Below are positions 40,517 to 49,856 of a DNA stretch of 64,000 nt, piece by piece. The stretch is from Burkholderiales bacterium (lineage in GTDB: Bacteria > Pseudomonadota > Gammaproteobacteria > Burkholderiales > SG8-41): contig DATAJS010000018.1 of NCBI GenBank assembly GCA_036262035.1, positions 186,001 through 250,000 on the forward strand. Direction: 5' to 3'. Below the pieces are notes generated by a model. It saw nothing but the letters and a program-made list of their open reading frames with translations, ran no database searches and was not told the origin of the DNA. The translations under genes were made by a program, and so were the position numbers. Numbering within the stretch: position 1 is the stretch's first letter; every line of letters starts with the position of its first letter.

Positions 40517-41221
40517 ATGAGCTCCCAGCGGACATACCGCTACTACGAATTCGTAATGGCGGCCTTCGTCACGGTGCTCGTGTGCTCCAACCTCATCGGT
40601 CCCGCGAAGATCGCGCAGCTCGACCTGCCGGTAGTGGGCACGCTCACGTTCGGCGCCGGCGTGCTGTTCTTCCCGATCTCGTACGTCTTCGGGGACGTGC
40701 TCACCGAGGTCTACGGCTACGCGCGGGCGCGGCGCGTGATCTGGTGCGGTTTCGGGGCGCTCGCCTTCGCGTCGCTCATGGCCACGGTCATCGTCGCGCT
40801 GCCGCCCGCGCCGTTCTGGCAGCACCAGGCCGCGTACGAAGTCGCGTTCGGCTCGACCTGGCGTATCGTGGCCGCGTCGATGGTGGCCTACTTCTGCGGC
40901 GAGTTCGTCAATTCGTTCGTGCTCGCCAAGATGAAGATCGCGATGCAGGGCCGCCGGCTGTGGATGCGCACGATCGGCTCGACGATCTTCGGCGAAGCGG
41001 TCGACTCCACCCTCTTCTATCCGCTCGCCTTCTACGGCAGCGGCATCATCCCCGACGACAAGCTGCCGCTCGTCATGCTCGCGCAGTTCGTGACCAAGGT
41101 CGGCGTCGAGGTCGTGTTCACGCCGCTCACCTACAAGATCGTCGGTGCGCTGAAACGGGCGGAGCACGAGGACTACTACGATCGCGACACGAACTTCACG
41201 CCGTTCACGCTGAAAGCGTGA
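40517..41221 (+). CDS. yhhQ: Queuosine precursor transporter (VUT/YhhQ family)
   Basis: 234 residues, about six membrane helices. 'VCSNLIGPAKIAQ', 'FPISYVFGDVLTEVYGYARA' and 'VAYFCGEFVNSFVLAKMKIA' are the family's signatures. YhhQ takes up preQ0/preQ1 for tRNA queuosine. The stop touches the convergent mgtC-like stop without a gap. No que genes nearby. Confidence 0.9.
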   Translation: MSSQRTYRYYEFVMAAFVTVLVCSNLIGPAKIAQLDLPVVGTLTFGAGVLFFPISYVFGDVLTEVYGYARARRVIWCGFGALAFASLMATVIVALPPAPFWQHQAAYEVAFGSTWRIVAASMVAYFCGEFVNSFVLAKMKIAMQGRRLWMRTIGSTIFGEAVDSTLFYPLAFYGSGIIPDDKLPLVMLAQFVTKVGVEVVFTPLTYKIVGALKRAEHEDYYDRDTNFTPFTLKA

Positions 41222-41914
41222 TCAATCGCTCGCCGGCGTCAGGCTGAACTCGAGAATGTCGCCGTTCCTGCCGATCGCCGCCGCCAGGCGCTGTTCGGCG
41301 CCCATATCGCGGCTGCGGATGACCATCTCGTATTCGAGGTAGCGCTCCGCGTTGTTCACGCGATAGCTGACCGCGGACGTGGTGAAGCCGTGCTCGGCGA
41401 GAAACGCGCGATACGCCGATTCGGCTGTCGCACGATCGAGCGGGAAGCGCACGACGTGGCGGACGTAGAAAAGCACCGGCATGCGCGCTTCGATCCGGCG
41501 GAACACCGACAGCGTGCCGAGCGTGAGCACGGTGACGACGATCACCGGGAAGTAGAAGCCGACGCCGGCGAGGATGCCGATCGCGGCGGTGATCCAGATC
41601 GACGCGGCGGTGGTCAGCCCGCGCACCGACGCACCCTCCTTCACGATCACGCCCGCCCCGAGGAAACCGATACCCGTCATGATCCCCTGCGCCATGCGCG
41701 TGGGATCGATGCGCACCACTTCCGCACTCGCCTGAAACCACGACGACTGGAACACCGTGAGCAGCATGAGCAGCGAAGACGCCATGCACACCAGCGTGTG
41801 CGTGCGAAATCCGGCCGGCCGCCCCTGGAAGCTTCGCTCGTAGCCGATCAGCGCGCCGGCGACGAGCGCGACGAGCAGATGGGTGATGATCGTCAGATAC
41901 GGTTCGGTCGCCAA
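41222..41914 (-). CDS. MgtC/SapB family membrane protein
   Basis: 230 residues. 'LVALVAGALIGYERSFQGRP' and 'AGFRTHTLVCMASSLLMLLT', then 'RMAQGIMTGIGFLGAGVIVK' and 'GLTTAASIWITAAIGILAGV' make the MgtC membrane domain; the last ~85 residues are a cytoplasmic ACT-like domain. MgtC proteins inhibit ATP synthase and support growth in low magnesium or in hosts, in the pathogens studied. It follows rtcB by 7 bp. Confidence 0.92.
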   Translation of the reverse strand: MATEPYLTIITHLLVALVAGALIGYERSFQGRPAGFRTHTLVCMASSLLMLLTVFQSSWFQASAEVVRIDPTRMAQGIMTGIGFLGAGVIVKEGASVRGLTTAASIWITAAIGILAGVGFYFPVIVVTVLTLGTLSVFRRIEARMPVLFYVRHVVRFPLDRATAESAYRAFLAEHGFTTSAVSYRVNNAERYLEYEMVIRSRDMGAEQRLAAAIGRNGDILEFSLTPASD

Positions 41915-41921
41915 TGCTTAC

Positions 41922-43130
41922 TCACCCCTTCACGCAAAGCACCTGCTTCAGCGTATGCACGACCTCGACGAGGTCGTTCTGGTTCGCCATCACTTCGTCG
42001 ATCGACTTGTATGCCGCCGGAATCTCGTCGACGACGCCGCTGTCCTTGCGGCAGATGATACCCGCTGTCTGCTCGGCGAGGTCGGCGGCGGTGTAACGCT
42101 TCTGCGCCGCCGAGCGGCTCATCCGGCGCCCGGCGCCATGCGCGCAGCTGTGGAAGCTCTCTTCCGATCCCCGTCCGCGCACGATATACGACTTCGCGCC
42201 CATGCTTCCGGGAATGATGCCGAGCTCGCCCGCACGCGCGCTGATCGCGCCCTTGCGCGTCACCCACACGTCCTTGCCGTAATGGCGCTCGCGCTCGACA
42301 TAGTTGTGATGGCAGTTCACGACTTCCTGCGTCACCTCGAACGGCGGCAGGTGCCGCTGCATGCCGTCGAGCACCGCGTCCATCATGGTCTGGCGGTTCG
42401 CCGCCGCGTAGCGCTGCGCCCAGTCGACCGCCGTCACGTAATCCTCGAAGTGCTGCGCGCCCTCGGTGAGATACGCGAGGTCGCGGTCGGGGAGGTTGGC
42501 GGCGGTGCGTTCCATGTCGCGCCGCGCGAGCTCGATGAAGTACGAGCCGATCGCGTTGCCGATGCCGCGGCTGCCCGAGTGCAGCATGACCCACACGCGC
42601 TGCGACTCGTCCAGACACACTTCGATGAAGTGATTGCCGCCGCCGAGCGTCCCCATCTGCGCCGCCCAGTTCGCGGTGCGCTTGAAACGCTTCTCGATCT
42701 GCGGGTGCGTCTTCAGGATGCGTCCGAGCTCGCGTCCGAAAGGCGCGCTGGCGTGCGTCGGCTCGCGCCCCGGCTTGTGCTGGTCGCGGCCGACCGGCAC
42801 GTCGCGCGTGATCTGGTCGAAGAGCTTTTTGAGCTTCTTCTCGTCGACGTCCTGCGCGCCGAGCGACGTGCGCGCGGCGATCATCCCGCAGCCGATATCG
42901 ACGCCGACCGCCGCCGGAATCACCGCGCGGTCGGTCGCGATCACGCTGCCGACGGTCGCGCCGATGCCGGCGTGCACGTCGGGCATCGCCGCGACGTGGT
43001 GATGAATGATCGGCAGTTTGGACAGGTTGACCAGCTGCTGCCGGGCCGTATCCTCGATGTCGCCGGTGAAGACTTTCACCGGGACGGCACCTTGCTCCAG
43101 AGTCAGCTTGACGGGCATGCGCGAGTCCAT
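41922..43130 (-). CDS. rtcB: RtcB RNA ligase
   Basis: 402 residues from ATG 43130 (ATG 43118 also possible). Metal ligands appear in 'AAVGVDIGCGMIAARTSLG' (Asp and Cys) and 'GTLGGGNHFIEVCLDESQ' (His); the guanylylated His is in 'SCAHGAGRRMSRSAAQ'. RtcB joins 2',3'-cyclic phosphate or 3'-phosphate to 5'-OH RNA ends with GTP and Mn. Neither rtcA nor the sigma-54 regulator rtcR is adjacent, and archease is also absent. mgtC follows closely downstream. Confidence 0.93.
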   Translation of the reverse strand: MDSRMPVKLTLEQGAVPVKVFTGDIEDTARQQLVNLSKLPIIHHHVAAMPDVHAGIGATVGSVIATDRAVIPAAVGVDIGCGMIAARTSLGAQDVDEKKLKKLFDQITRDVPVGRDQHKPGREPTHASAPFGRELGRILKTHPQIEKRFKRTANWAAQMGTLGGGNHFIEVCLDESQRVWVMLHSGSRGIGNAIGSYFIELARRDMERTAANLPDRDLAYLTEGAQHFEDYVTAVDWAQRYAAANRQTMMDAVLDGMQRHLPPFEVTQEVVNCHHNYVERERHYGKDVWVTRKGAISARAGELGIIPGSMGAKSYIVRGRGSEESFHSCAHGAGRRMSRSAAQKRYTAADLAEQTAGIICRKDSGVVDEIPAAYKSIDEVMANQNDLVEVVHTLKQVLCVKG

Positions 43131-43259
43131 GCAGGTGCTGTACCGCACGCGGGCGGCGGCAGCGCACCCGGATTGTATTTTCCGCCCATGCCAAACGCGT
43201 AATCGCGCTAGTCTACGGTCGTGGAACGGCTGCACGCTGAAGGACGGGAAGAAAAAGCC

Positions 43260-46112
43260 ATGAGCCAGACCAAGCGCAGCGGGGGTTTCGACGCGGTACT
43301 CCTCGACGAGCTCGCGCAGATCGCGGCAGCCCGCGGCACCGATATGACCGCCGGGCCGCGTGATGCAACGGCCCCCGCGAACGATGCGGAGCTGCGGCAG
43401 CGCGAGGTCATCGCAGCCCAGCGCGAAGCGATCGCGGCGGTGCGCGACGCCGCGCAAGGCCACGTCGCAGACGCCGACGCGTGCGCGCTCGCCCAGCGCA
43501 TGCAGCTCGCCGGCCTTGCGTTCTCGGGCGGCGGCATCCGCAGCGCCACCTTCAACCTCGGCGTGCTGCAGGCGTTGTGCGAGAAGAAGCTCCTGCAGTC
43601 TTTCGACTACCTGTCGACCGTCTCCGGCGGCGGCTACATCGGAAGCTGGGTGTCGGCGCAGCTGCACGAGACGCTCGATGCGGACCGATCGGCCACACCG
43701 CGCGCGGCGGTCGCGGCGCTCGAAAGCGAGCTCAGTCCGCAGGATGCGGGCGGGCAACCCAAGGCGCGCGAAGCGCGGGCGATCGGCTTCCTGCGCCAGT
43801 ACAGCAACTACCTGACGCCGCGGCTGGGGTTTCTCAGCACCGATGCGCTCGCCGCGATCGCGACGTACCTGCGCAATGTCGTCCTGATCCAGATGATGGT
43901 CGTCGCGCTGCTCCTCGCGGTGCTGGTGCTGCCGCGCGCGATCTATCTCGGCATCCCGCATGTCGCGCCCCACGCCGGTCTGCTCGGCACGCTGCTGCTC
44001 AGCGTGAGCGCGGCGTGCATCGGCATCAACCTGCGCGCGCCCAGCGAAAGCTCGCGTGCGACCACCGGCTTCGTGCTGCTCGCGGTGATCGCGCCCGCGG
44101 TCGCCGGCGCTTTCCTGGTCGCGATCGATCTCACCCAGCCCAAGCCGCTGTTCGACGCCGTATACGAGCACGTCACCAGCAGCGGCGACCTGCCGGGCAC
44201 GCCGCCGCTGGCCGCATGGGCGGCCTGTCTCGCGGCGCTCTACGGCGGCGTGAGCGCGGTGGTGAGCCTGCTGCCGTCGCACCGCAAGGCGACGCCGATA
44301 CCGTGGTTCCTGCTGATCACGATCGCCGGCGTCATCGCCGGCGCGGTCGGCGGCGCGGGACTGTGGGTGCTGCGCGATCTCGTCGCGCAGATGACGCCGC
44401 ACGTGGCGCGCTGGTTCGCGGTGTCGATCGCGCCGTTCGCGATCCTCTACGTGCTCGGGCTCATGATCATCGTCCACCTCGGCCTGATCGGGCGCGTCTT
44501 CGACTACCAGGTGCACGAGTGGTGGGCGCGCGACGGCGCGTGGATCATCGGCGTGTCGATCGGCATCGGCGGCATCTTCGTGCTCGCGGTCTACGGCCCT
44601 GCGCTGGTCGAGTTCGGCCGCGGCTGGATCGTCTACGCCGGCGGACCGGTGTGGCTGCTGACGACGCTGTGGGGCGTGCTCGCGGGCAAGTCGGGCCGCA
44701 CCAGCGGCAAGGACTCGGCGGCGCAGACGCCCGACGGGACAGTGAAGGTGAGCATGACCGAGCGCCTGCTGCCGCTCGCGCCGTACGTGTTCATCCTCGG
44801 GCTCGCGATCCTGCTTTCGTACGCGCTGTACAAGCTGTTCGGCGGCACGGCGGTCGGCGTCGCGCCGTTCGACAGCGTGCTCGGCGCCGTGCTCCAGAGC
44901 ATGGCGCCCGCCGACTGCACGCCGCTCGTCGCGCTCGCCGCGTTCGCCGCGGTGTTCGTGCTGTTCGCGTGGCGCGTCGACATCAATCTGTTCTCGCTGC
45001 ACAACTTCTACCGCAACCGGCTCACGCGCTGCTATCTGGGCGCGGCGCGCGCGGCGACGAGCGATCCCGCGCGCAGACGGCGGCCGCATCCGTTCACCGG
45101 CTTCGATACCAAGGACGACGTGCGCCTCGGGGCGCTGGTCGCGAGCGACGGCACGGTGCAGCGCCCGTATCACATCCTCAACACCGCGCTCAACATGAGC
45201 GCGGGCGGCAACCTCGCGTGGCAGCAGCGCAAGGCCGGCGCGTTCTTCTTCACGCCGCGGCATTGCGGCTTCCAGCTCCCGGCGAGCGGCGACCCGACCG
45301 AGGTGGCGGGCGGCTTCGTGCGCACGAGGCAGTACATGCACACGTCGAGCGTGTTCGGCCCTACCGACGACGACGGTCCGATGCTCGGCAGCGTGGTGGC
45401 GGTGTCGGGCGCGGCGGCTTCGCCCAACTGGGGTTTCCACACCTCGACCGCGGTCGCTTTCCTGCTCACGCTCTTCAACGTGCGCCTGGGGCGCTGGTGC
45501 CCGAATACCGCGCGCACCAGGGTCGAGCCGTACTCGAGCCCGATCTTCGGCGGCGGCCTGCTGCTGGAGGAGCTCTTCGGCATGACCGACGCGCAGTCGA
45601 AGTACGTGTATCTCTCCGACGGCGGGCACTTCGACAACCTCGGGATCTACGAGCTCGTGCGGCGCCGCTGCAGCGTGATCGTCGTCGGCGACTGCGGACA
45701 GGACATCCCGATGCGCTTCGACGACCTCGCCGACACCCTGCGCAAGTGCTATACCGATTTCGGCGTGTGCATCGACCTCGACGTCGGGGACGCCGCGCGT
45801 CTCACCGACAAAGGACTCGAACGCTTCAGCAAGGCGGGCGTCCTCGACGGCACGATCCGCTATCCGAACGTCGGCGGCGCGCGCGGCTTCACGGGCCGCA
45901 TCTTTCTCGTCAAGCCTTCCTTGCGCGACGTGATCTACCGCAGCGCGCCCGACGTGCGCAACTACGCGCTCTCGAACGAGGACTTCCCGCAGCAGTCGAC
46001 CATCGACCAGTTCTTCGACGAAGCGCAGTTCGAGTCGTACCGCAGGCTCGGCTACCTCATCGGCAAAGAGCTCGTCGAGACCTCGGCGCTGCGCGAGGTG
46101 CTGAACGCCTAG
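43260..46112 (+). CDS. Patatin-like phospholipase with internal membrane domain
   Basis: 950 residues from ATG 43260. The patatin domain is split. 'LAFSGGGIRSATFNLGVLQA' (oxyanion, residues ~86-105) and 'STVSGGGYIGSW' with Ser122 as likely nucleophile come first; the Asp787 of 'DGGHFDNLGIYELVR' comes near the end. Between them, ~190-580, are eight or more hydrophobic helices ('MMVVALLLAVLVLPRAIYLG', 'FVLLAVIAPAVAGAFLVAID', and others). So the hydrolase sits on a membrane scaffold. The family is known in proteobacteria without a firm role. It converges on the GMC oxidoreductase gene, sharing the CTAG at 46109-46112. Confidence 0.87.
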   Translation: MSQTKRSGGFDAVLLDELAQIAAARGTDMTAGPRDATAPANDAELRQREVIAAQREAIAAVRDAAQGHVADADACALAQRMQLAGLAFSGGGIRSATFNLGVLQALCEKKLLQSFDYLSTVSGGGYIGSWVSAQLHETLDADRSATPRAAVAALESELSPQDAGGQPKAREARAIGFLRQYSNYLTPRLGFLSTDALAAIATYLRNVVLIQMMVVALLLAVLVLPRAIYLGIPHVAPHAGLLGTLLLSVSAACIGINLRAPSESSRATTGFVLLAVIAPAVAGAFLVAIDLTQPKPLFDAVYEHVTSSGDLPGTPPLAAWAACLAALYGGVSAVVSLLPSHRKATPIPWFLLITIAGVIAGAVGGAGLWVLRDLVAQMTPHVARWFAVSIAPFAILYVLGLMIIVHLGLIGRVFDYQVHEWWARDGAWIIGVSIGIGGIFVLAVYGPALVEFGRGWIVYAGGPVWLLTTLWGVLAGKSGRTSGKDSAAQTPDGTVKVSMTERLLPLAPYVFILGLAILLSYALYKLFGGTAVGVAPFDSVLGAVLQSMAPADCTPLVALAAFAAVFVLFAWRVDINLFSLHNFYRNRLTRCYLGAARAATSDPARRRRPHPFTGFDTKDDVRLGALVASDGTVQRPYHILNTALNMSAGGNLAWQQRKAGAFFFTPRHCGFQLPASGDPTEVAGGFVRTRQYMHTSSVFGPTDDDGPMLGSVVAVSGAAASPNWGFHTSTAVAFLLTLFNVRLGRWCPNTARTRVEPYSSPIFGGGLLLEELFGMTDAQSKYVYLSDGGHFDNLGIYELVRRRCSVIVVGDCGQDIPMRFDDLADTLRKCYTDFGVCIDLDVGDAARLTDKGLERFSKAGVLDGTIRYPNVGGARGFTGRIFLVKPSLRDVIYRSAPDVRNYALSNEDFPQQSTIDQFFDEAQFESYRRLGYLIGKELVETSALREVLNA

Positions 46113-47968
46113 CGCTCGGCGAGGATCGCGTCGGCGGCTTTCTCCGCGATCATGTAGACCGCGGAGACGATGAAGAAGCCCGGGATGCGCGGAAACACCG
46201 AGGCGTCGACCACGCGCAAGGCCCGCGTGCCGTGAACCCGGAAGGCGCTGTCGAGCACGCCGCCGGCCTCGCGCGGACCGATCGGGCAGGTGCACGACGC
46301 GTGATGGCCCCACGCGTTGTCTTTCACGTATTCGCGGATCGCTTCGTCGGATTGCACGCGCGGCCCGGGCTCCTCTTCCTCGCAGAGCTTGCGCTCGCAC
46401 AGGCTCGCGGTCATGCGCCGTACGAGCTTCACGCCGGCGACGACCGCATCGAGGTCCTCTTCGCCGCCCGCGCTGCCCTCGTCGAAATAGCGAAAGTCGA
46501 CGCGCGGCGGATCGCGCGGATCGGCCGAGCGCAGCGTCACCACGCCTGCGCGGTTGTTGGTGTGCGCCTTGAGGATCGCCCAGGTGAGATAGTCGAGGTG
46601 CTGCGGAAAGAGCTTCGAATAACCCGGGAAGTAACCGCGGAACTTGCCGAGCAGCGCGAAGCAGAAGAGATCGGGCACGCGCTTGGTCGGAGCCGAGCGC
46701 GCGACGAACGCCATCACTGCGCCGTTCGTGGTGTACACGCCCTTGCGCGGCTTCGCGTCCCATTCGACGAAGCGCCGGTCTCCCTTGGCGAACGTGCAGC
46801 CTTCGAGGATCGGCCAGTCGGACGGCATGCGGTTGACCACGCCGACTTCGTAGCGGTCCTGCAGATTCCTGCCGACGCCCGGCAGGTCGACGCGGCACGC
46901 GATGCCGTGCGCCGCGAGCGCGTCGCGCGGGCCGACTCCCGACAGCATGAGGAGCTGCGGCGTGTTGAACGCGCCGCCGGCAAGGATCACTTCGCGCGAG
47001 GCATACACCGTGCGCCGCTCCCCTTCATTTGTCGCCGGCTGCGCGTGGGCGCGATACAGGCGCGCGCCCTTTAGGTACTCGACGCCGATCGCGCGCAGGC
47101 TGTCATCGAACAACACGCGCGTCGCGAGCGCGTCGAGCTCGACGTGCAGGTGCTCGCGATGGCGCGCGGCGGTTTCGAGCACGCGCTCGCGCGTGCCGTA
47201 GCGCTCGCCGTCGCGCGTCGACAGCGGCACATAGTGCACGCCTTCGGCATCGTCCTGCACCAGCCGCCAGTCGTTCGGATCTCCCTGGCTCATCAGCGCC
47301 CAGCGCAGGCGCGCGAGCCATCCGGACGGCTTGCCGAGCGTCGCGGCCCACGATTCGAAGATGGTGCGCTTGAGCGGACGGTCGGCGAGCGCCGCCTCGG
47401 GAATCGCTTTCCGGGTGGGCAGCCAGCCGTTCCAGCCGTGGCGCGAGGGATCGATGCCGAGCTTCGCGAGCAGGCGATACGGCGGACGGTGACGGCAGTT
47501 CTCGATGCGCTGGAAATAGCGGCGCATGTTGGACGCGCTCCACGATTCGTCGCCGGTGAGCCGCGCGATGTCGTCCCAATCCGAGTTGTGCGGATAGACG
47601 ACCAGCATGGCGTTGTGGCTGGTGCAGCCGCCGAGCGTGCCCGCACGCGGGTAGAGCACGCCGTCCTGCTTCTCGCAGTATTTGTCGTCGCGGCGCTGGC
47701 GCGCGTCGTCGGCGTAGTGCCGGACGAAAAAATCCCAGCGCAACGCAGGGTTCTCCGATGCGAACGCGTGGAACACCGGCACGCGATAGTGCTCGGGGAT
47801 GCCGTCGCCCGGCGCGGCGGCCGCGGCAGTACACGGGTCGCCGCCCGCTTCGAGCAGGAGCACGCGACAGCCGGCTTCCGCCAGCCGCGCCGCGACGGTG
47901 CCGCCGCCGGCGCCCGAGCCGACCACGATGTACTCGTAGTCGCCGGACCGGTCGGCGGCGTCGCTCAC
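46109..47968 (-). CDS. GMC-family FAD-dependent oxidoreductase
   Basis: 619 residues from GTG 47968 (GTGA overlap with the cytochrome upstream). FAD site 'YIVVGSGAGGGTVAARLAEA', then 'RAGTLGGCTSHNAMLVVYPH', 'VILAGGAFNTPQLLMLSGVG', and the active-site His pair near 'NAWGHHASCTCPIGP'. GMC enzymes oxidise alcohols, sterols or sugars. With no signal peptide it is probably cytoplasmic or carried by its partner. It is last in the five-gene cytochrome operon. Substrate unknown; an alcohol or sterol-like substrate is suggested by family only. Confidence 0.88.
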   Translation of the reverse strand: MSDAADRSGDYEYIVVGSGAGGGTVAARLAEAGCRVLLLEAGGDPCTAAAAAPGDGIPEHYRVPVFHAFASENPALRWDFFVRHYADDARQRRDDKYCEKQDGVLYPRAGTLGGCTSHNAMLVVYPHNSDWDDIARLTGDESWSASNMRRYFQRIENCRHRPPYRLLAKLGIDPSRHGWNGWLPTRKAIPEAALADRPLKRTIFESWAATLGKPSGWLARLRWALMSQGDPNDWRLVQDDAEGVHYVPLSTRDGERYGTRERVLETAARHREHLHVELDALATRVLFDDSLRAIGVEYLKGARLYRAHAQPATNEGERRTVYASREVILAGGAFNTPQLLMLSGVGPRDALAAHGIACRVDLPGVGRNLQDRYEVGVVNRMPSDWPILEGCTFAKGDRRFVEWDAKPRKGVYTTNGAVMAFVARSAPTKRVPDLFCFALLGKFRGYFPGYSKLFPQHLDYLTWAILKAHTNNRAGVVTLRSADPRDPPRVDFRYFDEGSAGGEEDLDAVVAGVKLVRRMTASLCERKLCEEEEPGPRVQSDEAIREYVKDNAWGHHASCTCPIGPREAGGVLDSAFRVHGTRALRVVDASVFPRIPGFFIVSAVYMIAEKAADAILAER

Positions 47969-49842
47969 AGCGTCTTCAGGTATTCGAGCAGCGCGCGCTT
48001 CTCTTCGGCGGGCAACGCGGTGCCGAAGAGGTGGCCGGCGTTGCTGTTGCCGACCTCGGCCGTGTCGTAGCGGAATCCGACGCGCTGCGCTTCGGGTCCC
48101 TGCGACACGAAACCGACGTTCTCCGCGTCGAAGAGGTCGTAGCCCCGATAGAACACTTTCGGCCGCTGCTGCGGAGGCTCGAGCAGGTCGCGCAAGCTCG
48201 GCACCGAGCCGTTGTGCAGGTATGGCGCGCGCGTCCACAGCGCATCGAGCGGCGGCGCGACGTAGCCGTTGGTCGAGCGGAAGTGCTTGAACGGGCCGTA
48301 CTCGTTGTACGCGGCCGCGGCCTGCGGCGTCCAGATCTTCACGCGGTGATCGTCCGTGCCGACCTTCTCGAGCGGGATCACCTGGCCGGTCTGCGGGCCC
48401 GCGTGACACGACGCGCACTCGCGCTCGAACACCGTCTTGCCGGACGCGCCGAGCGCGGCGTCGACGGGAATGCGCGACGGCAGCTTCGGCGGCGCCTTGG
48501 CGGTGAGCCACGCCTGGATTTTCTCCAGCTCCGCCGGCACCGAGCCGCGCTTCGCGCCGTCGCCGATCGCCGAGCTCCTGAACACTTCGCCCAGGTCGGT
48601 GTTCAGACCGTCCCAGTGGAACGCCATGCCCTTGCGCAGGCCCAGGTTCCAGATCGGCACCATGTCGGAGTTGCCGATGGTGTCGCCGACGCCGACTTTC
48701 AGGATGCCCGCCTTGACCGGATTGAACGGATCGATGCGCCCGCGGCCCCAGTACGGCCGACTTTCGGTCCACTGGTAGCGATCGCGCTCCTCGAGCAGCG
48801 CGCGGCGCGTGAACGGCACCAGCACGTAGCGATACAGCGCCTTGTCGAGCGGCGAGAGCGTGTACATCTTCGCGATCTCGGCCATGAGGGTGTCGGCGTT
48901 GAACCGCGGGTCGGACGCGCTCCTGAACAGGAAGCGCTGATAACCGAGCGCATCGAACGTCGTCGTCGCGCCCGCGACGAGCAGCGTCGGCGTCTCCGAC
49001 GGCGAGAAGCGCACGCTGCCGGTGTGGCAGAGCGCGCAGTTGATGCCGACGCGCTCGAAGCCGATGGTCTTCACCGAGAACCCGATCGGCACCGCCCGGC
49101 CCTGCTCGCTGTGCAGTCCGAGCGCGTTGTAGCCGCCGGGACCCGGCAGGTACTCGGGGAAGATGCGCGGCAGCACGAACCAGATCCAGTACGGCAGCCC
49201 CGCCGCCTTCTCGGTGCCGATCGAGCCGTACTTGAAGCGCGCCGCCATCAGCGCGTCCTGCTGCTGTTCCGGGGTGAGGGTCTTGCGCTGTTCCTCGGTG
49301 AGCTCGAAGCGCTGGTCGACTTCGCGCAGGAACTTGTACCAGCCGACCGCGGCGATGACCACCACCGCCGCCGCGACGGCCCACCCCCAGCGCCTGCGAT
49401 GACGCGCTTTCATCGAAGCGGCTTCCGGCGGCAGCGGATGCTCGACCGCACCGATCTTCACCAGGATGCGCAGTTGGAGCAGCAGGATGAAGAGATCGAC
49501 GAAGCCGATGGAGAGAAACCCGAGCTCCTGGTCGAAGAACAGCACCGCGCCGATGCACGCCGTCGCGCCTCCGGCTCGCGAAGGGAAGATCGCGAGCCAT
49601 GCGAACACGCGATACTTCTTCAGATCGACCGTCGCGGGTATGTAGAAGATGCTGATCCACAAGAGCAGCATGCCGGGCAGCTGCGCCCAGATGATCGGGC
49701 TCGGGACGGACAGATCGAGCACGCCGAGGAACCAGCGCGGCGCGATGATCAGCGGGAAAATGAACAGACTGTTCAGGAAGATCCCGAGCCACGTCACCCA
49801 TTTGTATTGGCGATCGAGCTTGTCGTAGGCCGCCGTATCCAT
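47965..49842 (-). CDS. Di-heme c-type cytochrome with N-terminal membrane domain
   Basis: 625 residues. Residues ~15-130 contain four membrane helices and ~152-170 a fifth. The periplasmic part has two heme sites, CALCH (269-273) and CASCH (476-480). 'GRGRIDPFNPVKAGILKVGV', 'MAFHWDGLNTDLGEV' and 'RAPYLHNGSVPSLRDLL' are shared almost word for word with the next cytochrome. This pattern resembles MauG/CcpA and especially RoxA-like di-heme proteins. The membrane module in front is unusual. It overlaps the GMC gene by 4 bp. Confidence 0.85.
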   Translation of the reverse strand: MDTAAYDKLDRQYKWVTWLGIFLNSLFIFPLIIAPRWFLGVLDLSVPSPIIWAQLPGMLLLWISIFYIPATVDLKKYRVFAWLAIFPSRAGGATACIGAVLFFDQELGFLSIGFVDLFILLLQLRILVKIGAVEHPLPPEAASMKARHRRRWGWAVAAAVVVIAAVGWYKFLREVDQRFELTEEQRKTLTPEQQQDALMAARFKYGSIGTEKAAGLPYWIWFVLPRIFPEYLPGPGGYNALGLHSEQGRAVPIGFSVKTIGFERVGINCALCHTGSVRFSPSETPTLLVAGATTTFDALGYQRFLFRSASDPRFNADTLMAEIAKMYTLSPLDKALYRYVLVPFTRRALLEERDRYQWTESRPYWGRGRIDPFNPVKAGILKVGVGDTIGNSDMVPIWNLGLRKGMAFHWDGLNTDLGEVFRSSAIGDGAKRGSVPAELEKIQAWLTAKAPPKLPSRIPVDAALGASGKTVFERECASCHAGPQTGQVIPLEKVGTDDHRVKIWTPQAAAAYNEYGPFKHFRSTNGYVAPPLDALWTRAPYLHNGSVPSLRDLLEPPQQRPKVFYRGYDLFDAENVGFVSQGPEAQRVGFRYDTAEVGNSNAGHLFGTALPAEEKRALLEYLKTL

Positions 49843-49856
49843 GTTCGCCGTCCGCG

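Noticed and set aside
41922-46898. 1658-residue open frame on the minus strand
   Set aside because: Only the rtcB part (to 43130) is real. The rest is antisense to the patatin gene and has the Arg/Ala/Asp-rich look of shadow frames.
43481-47074. 1197-residue plus-strand frame
   Set aside because: Alternate frame of the patatin gene continuing antisense to the GMC gene; Arg/Ala-rich with no motif.
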